Shown here in pieces: positions 53,840-63,607 of a stretch of 64,000 nt of DNA (the stretch's first letter is position 1; every line of letters starts with the position of its first letter). The notes under the pieces were generated by a model. The model searched no databases. It was not told where the DNA came from and saw nothing but the letters and a program-made list of their open reading frames with translations. The translations under genes were made by a program, and so were the position numbers. The stretch comes from Rummeliibacillus sp963792445 (lineage in GTDB: Bacteria; Bacillota; Bacilli; Bacillales_A; Planococcaceae). The stretch covers positions 124,001 to 188,000 of the forward strand of contig CAWBWO010000009.1 in assembly GCA_963792445.1 (NCBI GenBank), given 5' to 3'.

Positions 53840-55276
53840 ATGTCTATTCAATATAATAACCATAAGTTTAAGGAAAACGTAGAAGAAAATTTACAAAACT
53901 CCTTTATGAGAGGCGCAGTTGTATCAGCCCAAAATCGTCTTCGTGCTGGCCGAATAGCGGCTGCTGAGGAATTAGGAGATTGGGAAGAATGGAGAAACCA
54001 TGGGGAAGAAATTCGCCAACATGTATTAAATAATCTAGATTATTATCTAAATGAATTAGCTGAAAATGTGGAAAAAGTAGGAGGTCATGTGTTTTTTGCT
54101 AAAACAGCAAAGGATGCAACAGATTATATTCAAAATGTTGTAAAGGAAAAAAATGCAAAAAAAATTGTAAAATCCAAATCAATGGTAACCGAAGAAATTA
54201 GCCTGAATGAAGCACTTGAAGAAGCAGGTTGCACAGTTGTTGAAACTGACCTAGGTGAATATATCTTACAAGTGGATAACCATGATAAGCCTTCACATAT
54301 CGTCGCACCAGCATTACATAAAAATGCGAATCAAGTAAAAGAAGTTTTTGTAGATAAATTAGGTTATGAACCGAACAAATCTGCTGAAGCAGGCGAATTA
54401 GCAAGGCATGTTCGTACTACATTACGAGATGAATTCTTGACAGCAGACGTTGGCATTACTGGTTGTAACTTCGCCGTTGCGGAATCTGGTTCAGTTTGTC
54501 TTGTGACAAATGAAGGAAATGCAGGAATGGTTACAACGATCCCCAAAACACAAATAACAGTTATGGGGATGGAAAGACTTGTTCCTACTTTTGAAGAACT
54601 AGAAGTATTAGTCAATATGCTAACTAGAAGTGCGGTAGGTCAGAAATTACCAAGTTATGTAAATGTCATTACTGGACCTCGTAAGCCTGGTGAATCAGAT
54701 GGACCAGAAGATTTTCATTTAGTCATCGTTGACAATGGCCGTTCTAGTATTTTAGGAACGGATTTCCAATCGATTCTTCAGTGTATTCGTTGCGGTGCAT
54801 GTGTAAATGTGTGTCCTGTTTATCGACATATTGGTGGTCATTCTTATAACTCTATTTACTCAGGTCCAATCGGTGCAGTATTGACACCATTACTAGCAGG
54901 GTATGATGAATTTAAAGAGCTACCTTATGCATCTTCATTATGCGGAGCTTGTTCTGAAGCATGTCCTGTGAAAATCCCTCTACATGAGTTACTGTTAAAA
55001 CATCGCGAACGAATAGTAGAAATAGAAGGGAAAGCACCTATTTCAGAAGCCATGTTAATGAAAGCTTTCAGTTTAGGCGGATCATCTAGTTCCATTTACG
55101 CAGCTGGTGCTAAAATCGCATCTCGCGTTGTTTCGCCAATTGCAAAAAATAATATAATTTCAAAAGGTCCTGGCCCGCTAAAAGCGTGGACTGAAATTCG
55201 TGATTTCCCAGCACCTAAAAAAGAACGATTAAGAGATTGGTTCAAAGAGCATGAAAAGGGAAGTGACAACAAATGA
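53840..55276 (+). CDS. lutB: L-lactate utilisation protein B (Fe-S protein)
   Basis: 478 residues: an LUD domain (SMVTEEISLNEALEEAGCTVVETDLGEYI, GITGCNFAVAESGSVCLVTNEGNAG) followed by two 4Fe-4S clusters, CIRCGACVNVCPVYRHIGG and CGACSEACPVKIPLHELL. The central electron-transfer subunit of the LutABC complex. Overlaps lutC by ATGA; ribosome site AGGGGCGAG. Confidence 0.95.
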   Translation: MSIQYNNHKFKENVEENLQNSFMRGAVVSAQNRLRAGRIAAAEELGDWEEWRNHGEEIRQHVLNNLDYYLNELAENVEKVGGHVFFAKTAKDATDYIQNVVKEKNAKKIVKSKSMVTEEISLNEALEEAGCTVVETDLGEYILQVDNHDKPSHIVAPALHKNANQVKEVFVDKLGYEPNKSAEAGELARHVRTTLRDEFLTADVGITGCNFAVAESGSVCLVTNEGNAGMVTTIPKTQITVMGMERLVPTFEELEVLVNMLTRSAVGQKLPSYVNVITGPRKPGESDGPEDFHLVIVDNGRSSILGTDFQSILQCIRCGACVNVCPVYRHIGGHSYNSIYSGPIGAVLTPLLAGYDEFKELPYASSLCGACSEACPVKIPLHELLLKHRERIVEIEGKAPISEAMLMKAFSLGGSSSSIYAAGAKIASRVVSPIAKNNIISKGPGPLKAWTEIRDFPAPKKERLRDWFKEHEKGSDNK

Positions 55277-55983
55277 TTCAACATCGTGAAGCTTTTTTAG
55301 AGACAATCGGCAACGCATTAGGTCGTCCTGTAAATACGAAAGAAAAGCCACAACGTAATTGGAAATTTGCACCACAGAAAAAAGGGTACGAAGGATGTTC
55401 ACAAGATGATTTAATTGAAATTCTTGAAGAGCAATGCAAGAAAATCCATACCGAACTAGTAAAAACAACTTCAAGCGAATTACCTAACATACTTGAAGAA
55501 ATCGTAGAAAATTATGGTGGTGGCCCGATTTCTATGTGGCAGGATTCACGCTTTAGAGAGTATCAATTGCAATCTCTCTATGAAGAAAAATGGCCAAGCA
55601 AAGGGTATGAAGTATCCTTATGGAAACAAGAGTTAGCAAGTAAAAATATTTTACATGCTGAAAAAGCGAAAATAGGCATAACTTTCTCCGAATATATCAT
55701 CGCAGAATCAGGAACTGTTGTATTATTTTCAAATGGTGATCATGGAAAATCTGTTGGTTTGTTACCAACGAGTTTTATTGCAATTGTTAAAAAAAGCACA
55801 ATCGTACCTCGTATGACGCAAGTCGCAGAAATCCTAAATAAACGAGTAGAAGCAGGTGAAGTATTACCATCTGCAATTGATTTTGTCTCTGGACCAAGTA
55901 ATTCAGCTGATATTGAGATGAAATTAGTCGTTGGTGTTCATGGACCGATTCATGCAACTTATATTATTTTAACTGACCAATAA
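55273..55983 (+). CDS. lutC: L-lactate utilisation protein C
   Basis: 236 residues, LUD family (ITFSEYIIAESGTVVLFSNGDHGKSVGLLPTSFIAIVKKSTIVPRM, VSGPSNSADIEMKLVVGVHGP). Third component of the lactate oxidation complex. It starts within the end of lutB, so the three are one operon. No LutR-type regulator or lactate permease lies beside it. Confidence 0.94.
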   Translation: MIQHREAFLETIGNALGRPVNTKEKPQRNWKFAPQKKGYEGCSQDDLIEILEEQCKKIHTELVKTTSSELPNILEEIVENYGGGPISMWQDSRFREYQLQSLYEEKWPSKGYEVSLWKQELASKNILHAEKAKIGITFSEYIIAESGTVVLFSNGDHGKSVGLLPTSFIAIVKKSTIVPRMTQVAEILNKRVEAGEVLPSAIDFVSGPSNSADIEMKLVVGVHGPIHATYIILTDQ

Positions 55984-56099
55984 TTGAACAAAATAATATG
56001 TTCAAAATATATGTCTTAGTATATTTGTTGCTAATAATCGTAATCTTTTGTACCATAAATGACGATGGAGTTTCTTCTATATAATAGGTGGATGATAAT

Positions 56100-56489
56100 A
56101 TGAATTCGATTTTGTTCTATGACGGTGACTGTGGATTTTGCCAAAAATCCATACTTTTTGTATTAAAACATGAAAGAAAACCCATATTAAAATTTGCACC
56201 GTTACAAGGAGAAGTTGCAGCAAAATTATTACCAACATCTTTAACACATAACTTAGATACCGTTGTCGTATATCAGGATGGCAAAGTACTGACAGAATCG
56301 AGTGCAGTGATATTTATTACGAAAAATTTAAGATTTCCTTTTTCTTTCTTTTATTTTTTGAGAATAATCCCACTGCCAATACGCAATTATTTTTACCGAA
56401 TAATTGCCAAAAATCGTTATAAGTTAACGAAAGCGAGAAATACATGCCAAATTCCAGATGAAAATGTACGAAATCGATTTCTTAGTTAG
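56100..56489 (+). CDS. DCC family thiol-disulfide oxidoreductase (DUF393)
   Basis: 129 residues. LFYDGDCGFCQKSILFVLKHE holds the DxDCxxC signature of the DCC family, and LTESSAVIFI follows. A thioredoxin-like fold is expected; the partner is unknown. ATG 56100 follows AGGTGGATG. Monocistronic. Confidence 0.85.
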   Translation: MNSILFYDGDCGFCQKSILFVLKHERKPILKFAPLQGEVAAKLLPTSLTHNLDTVVVYQDGKVLTESSAVIFITKNLRFPFSFFYFLRIIPLPIRNYFYRIIAKNRYKLTKARNTCQIPDENVRNRFLS

Positions 56490-56517
56490 AGGTCATTCGA
56501 AAAACTTATCACAAAGT

Positions 56518-56533
56518 ATAATATTAATGTTAT
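56518..56533. promoter_or_regulatory. CcpC-like dyad upstream of aconitase
   Basis: ATAA-TATTAATG-TTAT is a near-perfect 16-base dyad, close to the CcpC consensus ATAA-N7-TTAT but with an eight-base centre. Another TTAT half-site lies at 56506-56509. CcpC is the known citrate-responsive repressor of aconitase in Bacillus. It lies about 100 bases before the start. Confidence 0.4.
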
Positions 56534-56629
56534 TTACTTATGAATCTTTTTCGATTATGATTGGTTTTGGAGAAAAGTAGCTCATATTTAAAGCCTTTTC
56601 ATTAGTTTATTTAGAGGGGGAACCGAACA

Positions 56630-59337
56630 ATGGCAAACAACAACTTGCATAATAGTCGCTCTTCTTTTGAAGTAAACGGTAAAACTTATAACTTTTATCG
56701 TTTAGCTGCAATTGAAGAAGCTGGCGTAGCACAAGTTTCACGCCTTCCTTATTCAATCAAAGTATTATTAGAATCAGTATTACGTCAATATGACGGCTAC
56801 GTAATCAAAGAAGACCACGTAGACAATTTAGCTAAATGGGGTAAAGATACAGACGCAAACGCTGAAGTACCTTTCAAACCATCTCGCGTAGTACTACAAG
56901 ATTTCACTGGTGTACCAGTAGTAGTTGACTTAGCATCTCTACGTACAGCAATGAAAGAAATGGGCGGCGACGCTAACGAAATCAACCCTGCAATTCCTGT
57001 TGATTTAGTAATCGACCACTCAGTACAAGTTGATAAATACGGTAACTCTTCTGCATTACAAGCTAACATGGATCTTGAATTCGAACGTAACGCTGAACGT
57101 TATAACTTCTTAAAATGGGCTCAAACAGCTTATGATAACTTCCGTGCTGTACCACCAGCAACTGGTATCGTGCACCAAGTTAACTTAGAATACTTAGCAC
57201 CAGTAGTTCACGTAAACGAAAATGCTGATGGTACATTCGAAACATTCCCAGACTCAGTAGTTGGTACTGACTCACATACAACTATGATCAACGGTTTAGG
57301 CGTTCTTGGTTGGGGCGTTGGTGGTATCGAAGCTGAAGCTGGTATGTTAGGTCAACCTTCATACTTCCCAATTCCAGAAGTAATCGGTGTTAAACTTAAC
57401 TGGTGAACTTCCAAGTGGTACAACAGCAACTGACTTAGCTCTTAAAGTTACTCAAGTAGTTACGTAAAAAAGGCGTTGTAGGTAAATTCGTTGAGTTCTT
57501 CGGACCTGGCGTACCTGCTCTTCCATTAGCTGACCGTGCTACAATCTCTAACATGGCTCCTGAATATGGTGCAACTTGTGGTTACTTTGCAATCGATGAA
57601 GAATCACTTAACTATATGCGTCTAACTGGTCGTGACGAAGAACACATCCAAGTTGTAGAAGCTTACTTAAAAGCAAACAACATGTTCTTTGACCCAGAAT
57701 TAGAACCAACTTACACTGACGTATTAGAAATCAATTTAGCAGAAATCGAACCAAACCTTTCTGGTCCAAAACGTCCACAAGATTTGATTCCACTTTCTAA
57801 CATGAAAAATCGCTACCACGAAGTAGTAGTTGCTCCAGCTGGTGTACAAGGCTTCGGTTTAACTGAAGATGAATTCACTAAAACTGCAACTGCTAAATTT
57901 GCAGAAGGCGATTTAGAAATCCCAGCAGGTGCTGTTGGTATCGCTGCAATCACTTCTTGTACAAATACTTCAAACCCATACGTTTTAATCGCTGCAGGTC
58001 TTGTTGCGAAAAAAGCAGTTGAAAAAGGCTTAACAGTTCCTAAATGGGTTAAAACTTCATTAGCACCAGGTTCAAAAGTTGTAACTGGTTACTTAAATGA
58101 ATCAGGTTTAACACAATACCTTGATACTCTTGGATTCAACACTGTAGGTTATGGTTGTACAACATGTATCGGTAACTCAGGTCCATTACTACCTGAAATC
58201 GAAGAAGCAATCAAATCAAACGATTTATTCGTAACTTCAGTACTTTCTGGTAACCGTAACTTTGAAGGTCGTGTACACCCATTAGTAAAAGCTAACTACT
58301 TAGCTTCACCACCATTGGTTGTTGCTTATGCATTAGCTGGTACTGTTGATGTAGATCTACGTAAAGATTCATTCGGTAAAGACAAAGATGGTAACGATGT
58401 ATTCTTCGATGATATCTGGCCATCAACTGACGAAGTAAATGCAGTTCTATCTAAAGTTGTTACTCGTGAATTATTCCAAAAAGAATATGAAACTGTATTC
58501 AACGCAAACGAAAAATGGAATGCAATTGAAACATCAACTGATTCTTTATATACATTTGATGATAAATCAACTTACATTCAAAACCCACCATTCTTCCAAC
58601 ACTTATCTGCTAAACCAGAAGATATTCAAACACTTTCTGGCTTACGCGTGTTAGCTAAGTTTGGTGACTCAATCACAACTGACCACATCTCTCCTGCAGG
58701 TGCAATCGGTAAAGATACTCCTGCTGGTAAATACTTACGTGAAAACGGTGTAGAACCACGTAACTTCAACTCTTACGGTTCTCGTCGTGGTAACCACGAA
58801 GTTATGATGCGCGGTACATTTGCTAACATCCGTATCCGTAACCAAATCGCTCCAGGTACAGAAGGTGGTTTCACTACTTACTGGCCAACAGGCGAAGTTG
58901 AATACATCTATGATGCAGCAATGAAATATGCTAAAAACCACACTGGTTTAGTAGTTCTTGCTGGTAAAGACTACGGTATGGGTTCTTCTCGTGACTGGGC
59001 AGCTAAAGGTACTAACCTTCTAGGTGTTAAAACAGTTATTGCTGAATCTTACGAACGTATCCACCGTTCTAACTTAGTTATGATGGGTGTTCTTCCATTA
59101 CAATTTGTTGATGGTGCTAATGCTGAATCACTAGGTTTAACTGGTGAAGAAACATTTGCAGTTAACATCGCTGAAGGTGTTAAACCACGCGATATCTTAA
59201 CTGTAACTGCAACTGCTAAAGATGGTTCTACTAAAGAATTCAAAGCACTTGCTCGTTTCGATTCAGAAGTAGAAGTAGATTACTACCGTAACGGCGGTAT
59301 CCTACAAATGGTATTACGTAACAAATTAGCAAAATAA
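56630..59337 (+). CDS. acnA: aconitate hydratase (two frameshifts as read)
   Basis: TCA-cycle enzyme isomerising citrate to isocitrate; in Bacillus (citB) it also binds RNA. Pieces in three frames join at 57394 (GVKL / TGELPSGTTATDLALKVTQV) and 57460 (QV / LRKKGVVGKFVEFFGPG), each by removal of one base. The length of 3n+2 agrees, and the repaired enzyme is 901 residues, the normal size. Typical motifs: VVGTDSHTTMINGLGVLGWGVGG, AITSCTNTSNPYV and TTCIGNSG for the Fe-S cluster, SGNRNFEGRVHP, and GKDYGMGSSRDWAAKG in the swivel domain. AGAGGGGGAA precedes ATG 56630. An essential-type gene, so sequence error is the likely cause. Confidence 0.92.
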
Positions 59338-59358
59338 GTTTCTTCATTTGAAACTTTC

Positions 59359-59400
59359 ATACATGTGCACAAGAATATTGTGCACATGTATTTTTTTTGT
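59359..59400 (+). terminator. rho-independent terminator of aconitase
   Basis: ATACATGTGCACAA and TTGTGCACATGTAT perfect 14-base arms followed by an eight-T run. Confidence 0.95.
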
Positions 59401-59524
59401 AAAAAAACAAAACTAAAGTTGTATCTATGATATTATTTATAATAGTGAAATAATTTGTCACTATATTACTTTGGATGTAATCCATTTATTTAAAACACAA
59501 AACATTTTGAGGTGATGAAAGAAA

Positions 59525-61480
59525 ATGATCGACATACATTTGAAAGGAAGAAGAAAATTTTTGTATTCTGCAAGCTTCCTTCTATCAATGAGTTTATTTA
59601 CCGCACATGCGTATGCAGATGGCGATGAAAATGCAGTAAAACCGGATACATCAATAGAATCAAGTGGAGACAATAGTTCAAATGATCCATCTAATACAAA
59701 TGAGGATAACAGCACAAACCCAACAGAAAATGTAAATAATAATCAAATGATTTCGGATTTCGCTAAAATTAATGTCGAAACAGAACTTGTAAATCCGGAA
59801 ACCCTTGAGCCTACTAATGTGAACTTACCAGCAGGAAATCTTACATATCGAGTTAAAAAAGCCACAAATGAAGCATACTACGAGTTGGAAATTGGGGAAA
59901 ATACATACTGGATTAAAGCTGAAAGTCTATTACCATCATCAGAAGAGATATCACAGGTATCAAAAAATCGAAAATTAAAAATAACAACCAACAGTAATTT
60001 CAAGATCTATTCAAAAAACAATTTGAATTCGAATCTCTTGGTGGAAGGTACAACACCAACATCATTTGAAGTATTAGACGTGGTAAAAGATTATTATGTA
60101 GTTTCTGTAGCGGGTGTCAAAGGGTACATTCCATTCAATCAAGTAAATATTCCGTTTAAGAAAAATAGTAACGTTGAAGTTGCAACGAGCTCAGTTAAAT
60201 TGTATAAAATTGTAAGTGGTAAATATAAACTAACAGGTACATTAGTAGATGGTGCAGTTGTAAAAGTCGTAAAATCAACGTCAACTTATCATATTATACA
60301 AGTAGGTAGTCAATCTTACGCTATTACAAAAAAAGGTACGATTCCAACTGAAAAGTCTGCATCACTTCAATCATTAGTGAAGGAAACTTATCCAGTTACA
60401 TTACAAGTTAGTTCAACTAATTCGGTCTATTCTCAAACCGGAAAGAAAATTGGTTCCATTTCTAAAGGCCAAGTTGTGTCATTAAAAGCTTTAAAAGGGA
60501 ATCAAGGAATCATCAATTTTATGGGAAAATCAGGTTACGTAAATCTAAAATACTTTAACCATTCAAATATGGTGAATCCAAGCAACAATATCACATATGG
60601 GATGTATAACTATTACGTTCGAGTGATTGCACAACTATATCCTGAGTTTACCAAAGTAGAGAATATAGGTAAGTCTGTACAAGGAAAATCCATCTATGCA
60701 TTACGTGTAGGAAATGGCAAGAAAGAAATTTTAATGGATGCTTCACTACATGCACGAGAACATATGACAACAAACGTCTTAATGGAAATGATTGATACGT
60801 ATACAGAATCTTATCGAAAAAAATCTACATTTGCAGGATACAATGTGAAAAGTACATTAGATAAAACGAGCATTTGGTTTGTACCGATGATGAATCCAGA
60901 CGGTGTGACATTAGTACAAAAAGGATTAAACGGGGTGGATTCAAAATATAGAACAAGTCTTAAAAAGTATAATCAAGGAAGTAATAATTTTAATCGTTGG
61001 AAAGCAAATGGCCGTGGTGTAGATTTAAACCGCAATTTTGATGGGGTTTGGAAATATCTTGCCGCAACTCCTAAATCGTATATGAACTATAAAGGACCAT
61101 CTGTTTTCTCAGAGCCCGAATCAAAAGCATTAAAAGCCTTTGTTGAACGTCATCAATTCAAAACCAATCTATCCTATCACTCATCTGGACAAATCGTCTA
61201 TTGGTTTAATTTCCAAACAAGTGCAAATCGCACAAGAGACTTAAACTTAGCAAAAAGTGTAGCAAGAATTACAGGCTACTCAGTTGTACCACCACTCTAT
61301 TATAGAGGTTCAGGTTCTTCAGCAGATTGGTTTATCCTAAGTCAAAAGAAACCTGGCTTAACCATTGAAATTGCACCATACGCAGGATACGGTCCCGTAC
61401 CACATCGATATTGGAGTAGCGTATGGAATAAAAACAAATCCATCGGTTTATACGGTGCAAACGAAGCAAGTAAAAGGTAA
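59525..61480 (+). CDS. secreted M14 zinc carboxypeptidase with SH3-like repeats
   Basis: 651 residues. Signal peptide (1-32, ends AHAYA), an Asp/Asn/Ser-rich linker to about 75, then three or more SH3-like segments (about 100-350), then an M14 peptidase domain. Zinc ligands are in DASLHAREHMTTN (near H409 and E412) and NLSYHSSGQ (near 552); the substrate-binding GVDLNRNFD and the catalytic glutamate in LTIEIAPY (near 614) are present, so it should be active. SH3-like domains usually bind the cell wall, so it may trim wall peptides or digest peptides outside. Ribosome site TTGAGGTGATG. Confidence 0.88.
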   Translation: MIDIHLKGRRKFLYSASFLLSMSLFTAHAYADGDENAVKPDTSIESSGDNSSNDPSNTNEDNSTNPTENVNNNQMISDFAKINVETELVNPETLEPTNVNLPAGNLTYRVKKATNEAYYELEIGENTYWIKAESLLPSSEEISQVSKNRKLKITTNSNFKIYSKNNLNSNLLVEGTTPTSFEVLDVVKDYYVVSVAGVKGYIPFNQVNIPFKKNSNVEVATSSVKLYKIVSGKYKLTGTLVDGAVVKVVKSTSTYHIIQVGSQSYAITKKGTIPTEKSASLQSLVKETYPVTLQVSSTNSVYSQTGKKIGSISKGQVVSLKALKGNQGIINFMGKSGYVNLKYFNHSNMVNPSNNITYGMYNYYVRVIAQLYPEFTKVENIGKSVQGKSIYALRVGNGKKEILMDASLHAREHMTTNVLMEMIDTYTESYRKKSTFAGYNVKSTLDKTSIWFVPMMNPDGVTLVQKGLNGVDSKYRTSLKKYNQGSNNFNRWKANGRGVDLNRNFDGVWKYLAATPKSYMNYKGPSVFSEPESKALKAFVERHQFKTNLSYHSSGQIVYWFNFQTSANRTRDLNLAKSVARITGYSVVPPLYYRGSGSSADWFILSQKKPGLTIEIAPYAGYGPVPHRYWSSVWNKNKSIGLYGANEASKR

Positions 61481-61508
61481 TCATACCAACTAATCATATA
61501 CTAAGTGA

Positions 61509-61546
61509 CCTTCAATGATTTAATAAGAAATCATTGAAGGTTTTTT
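61509..61546 (+). terminator. rho-independent terminator
   Basis: CCTTCAATGATTT and AAATCATTGAAGG perfect arms with a six-T run after the carboxypeptidase gene. Confidence 0.95.
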
Positions 61547-61976
61547 AGATAGCAAAGAAAGGCAAAGTTGGAAGTGGAGTTATATTTCCTGTCACAAGTT
61601 CACTAAGATCTTAAAATTTTTTGATAAAATTTTGATGTAGCTTAATTAAGTGAAATTAATAAGATAACACTGAAAAAGTAAAAAAGGAAGAATATTTTTG
61701 GTAAAATTTTGACTGGCATCTTTTGGTGGAGATCAGTACCCTAAATAGCATTGTAGTGGAATCTGCGAAGACTTCCGAGGGAAAAGTGAGACAGGTGAGG
61801 CCCCGCACGTAGCGAAAATTCACTGCGAAGAAGAATTAAAATAGTTTTTTCAGCACCATCAAAGCGTGACTGCCGAGACCCTGGATAGTGGAAAGGATTA
61901 TTTCCAATTAAAAGTCTTACCCAACATTTGAAATACAACGCAAAAATTCGATATACTTAAGTAAGAGGTGAACAAA
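61547..61976. other. 430-base intergenic region with a GC-rich repeat-like segment
   Basis: No ORF is credible. The first half is AT-rich; the segment 61754-61830 is distinctly richer in G and C than its surroundings and is described separately. The thioesterase ribosome site ends the region. Confidence 0.5.
61754..61830. repeat. degenerate Bacillales intergenic repeat
   Basis: GTGGAATCTGCGAAGACTTC, then CCGAGGGAAAAGTGAGACAG and GTGAGGCCCCGCACGTAGCG, closely recall the GCGAAGACTCC...GACCCCGC...GCGAAG intergenic repeats scattered in many Bacillus and Lysinibacillus genomes. Only one copy is in this window, so identity as a repeat rests on memory of that family. Confidence 0.5.
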
Positions 61977-62402
61977 ATGTTTGTGAGCGAAAAAGAAATT
62001 GAAATTCGATATGCAGAAACAGACCAAATGGGCGTAGTCTATCATGCAAACTATGTAATTTGGATGGAAGTCGGAAGAACGCAACTAATCCGAGACCTAG
62101 GATTTTCAGTAACAAAATTAGAAGCAGAAGGTTATGTTTCACCTGTCATGAATGTGAATGTGAGCTATAAAGCATCCTTACGCTATGGAGAAAAAGCAAT
62201 TATTCGTACTTGGATCAAATCACAAGATCGACTACGTACAGTCTATGCATATGAGATATTACATACAGATGGTACAATCGCTGCAACTGCAACATCAGAA
62301 CATATTATTGTAAAAAAAGAGAATTTCCGTCCAGTAGCATTAGATCGTGTAGACAAAGAATGGTATAATAAATATATGGAAGAAGCAGAAAATACGAAAT
62401 AG
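61977..62402 (+). CDS. acyl-CoA thioesterase, YbgC/FadM-type hotdog fold
   Basis: 141 residues. IRYAETDQMGVVYHANYVIWMEVGRTQLIRDLG is the 4-hydroxybenzoyl-CoA thioesterase signature with the catalytic aspartate in TDQMGVVYHANY. It hydrolyses acyl-CoA; the natural substrate is unknown. ATG 61977 is chosen, with AGAGGTGA before; GTG 61968 overlaps that site. A terminator follows. Its place next to plsY and parE is usual in Bacillales. Confidence 0.88.
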   Translation: MFVSEKEIEIRYAETDQMGVVYHANYVIWMEVGRTQLIRDLGFSVTKLEAEGYVSPVMNVNVSYKASLRYGEKAIIRTWIKSQDRLRTVYAYEILHTDGTIAATATSEHIIVKKENFRPVALDRVDKEWYNKYMEEAENTK

Positions 62403-62411
62403 AATGCAAAA

Positions 62412-62441
62412 CAAAAAGCATGCAAATTTGCATGCTTTTTG
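62412..62441. terminator. bidirectional terminator
   Basis: AAAAAGCATGCAAA and TTTGCATGCTTTTT form a perfect palindrome between the convergent thioesterase and HesB-like genes. Confidence 0.92.
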
Positions 62442-62449
62442 TATGTATG

Positions 62450-62737
62450 TTATTTATATTCGTAGCTAAGTTCTTCGCTATCTTGATTATAGTCAACATA
62501 TAAATCATGGTCATTGAAAAACCATCGATCATCTTCTTCAATATAGAAGGTCACCTCATCAATGATAACTTGTACAGTAGGATTCATCGGTTCATCTTTA
62601 CTCATTCCGAGCGAAAATCCTTCATGGAAGGGATTAGAACCTCCATATCGTGCGTAAAATCGAACATAATCACCAGACTTAACGGCCATTTCATCTAAAA
62701 ACCACTTAAAAGCTTGATCTGTAATTTGAATGTTCAT
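62450..62737 (-). CDS. HesB/IscA-like fold protein without cysteines (YneR-like)
   Basis: 95 residues (MNIQITDQAFKWFLDEMAVKSGDYVRFYARYGGSNPFHEGFSLGM...). The pattern is that of the HesB-like (YneR/YfhF) family, but not a single cysteine is present, so it cannot bind an iron-sulfur cluster as IscA does. Role unknown. GGGAGA precedes ATG 62737. 18 bases separate it from plsY upstream on the same strand, so the two are probably co-transcribed. Confidence 0.8.
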   Translation of the reverse strand: MNIQITDQAFKWFLDEMAVKSGDYVRFYARYGGSNPFHEGFSLGMSKDEPMNPTVQVIIDEVTFYIEEDDRWFFNDHDLYVDYNQDSEELSYEYK

Positions 62738-62755
62738 ATGAATTCTCCCTTTTCT

Positions 62756-63358
62756 CTAAAGCCATTTAACTTTTGGCTCTGTACCATTTTTTATACGAGA
62801 AATATTAGAACGATGACGATAAAAGATAAAGACGACAATTACTGTAATAATGATTAAAAGTAAATACTCATGTGAAATCAAAGCATAAGTTAAAGAATAA
62901 ATGAAAGCAACGACTGCAGCAAACATTGATGCAAGACTCACCATTTTGAATACTTTTAGGCAAAGTAGAAATGCTATAATTAATAACACGAATATAGGCC
63001 AGTGATAACCAAGTACTAAACCAGCTGAAGTTGCAACTGCTTTACCTCCACGGAAACTAGCAAAAATCGGAAACATATGACCAAAAACTGCTACGATACC
63101 TGCAATAAGAGGATGAACACCACTGTTTGAGAAGACAGCTAAAGTTGGTAAAAGGGTTGCAGCTGTACCTTTTAAAATATCCATTAAGGTTACAACAATC
63201 CCTGCTTTTTTTCCTAGCACACGGAATGTGTTCGTTGCACCTAAGTTGCCACTACCGAACTTGCGGATATCTGTTTTATAAAATATTTGGCCAATCCATA
63301 GCCCAGAAGGAATCGATCCTATTAAATAGGCTATAACCAAAACTAGAATAATATCCAT
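62756..63358 (-). CDS. plsY: glycerol-3-phosphate acyltransferase
   Basis: Membrane enzyme moving the acyl group from acyl-phosphate to glycerol-3-phosphate, the first step of phospholipid synthesis. 200 residues and five helices. YLIGSIPSGLWIGQ, KFGSGNLGATNTFRVLGKKAG and FRGGKAVATSAGLVLG are the three conserved loops holding active-site residues. AGAGGGAG precedes the start at 63358. Divergent from parE, as in other Bacillales. Confidence 0.95.
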   Translation of the reverse strand: MDIILVLVIAYLIGSIPSGLWIGQIFYKTDIRKFGSGNLGATNTFRVLGKKAGIVVTLMDILKGTAATLLPTLAVFSNSGVHPLIAGIVAVFGHMFPIFASFRGGKAVATSAGLVLGYHWPIFVLLIIAFLLCLKVFKMVSLASMFAAVVAFIYSLTYALISHEYLLLIIITVIVVFIFYRHRSNISRIKNGTEPKVKWL

Positions 63359-63496
63359 AAAAAACTCCCTCTTACTTTTTAGTAGTTGGTACTATTATAT
63401 TGTACTAATAGTTTATCATGAATTCAGTAGAATACACAATCTACAAATTTTTTTGTCCGAATTAATCATATTCTTATTTTCCTTTCAATTCAACGT

Positions 63497-63526
63497 TTGA
63501 TACAATTAGTGCTGAATATATATAAA
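63497..63526 (+). promoter_or_regulatory. parE promoter
   Basis: TTGATA at 63497-63502, an 18-base spacer and TATAAA at 63521-63526, about 80 bases before the parE start. Confidence 0.55.
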
Positions 63527-63607
63527 ATGCAAGAAGTTGACAGTTTCGATTATTGTGTTTAATATGAATTAAAGTAGAACGGGTGTTTGTATTTAGGGGG
63601 AATTTTT

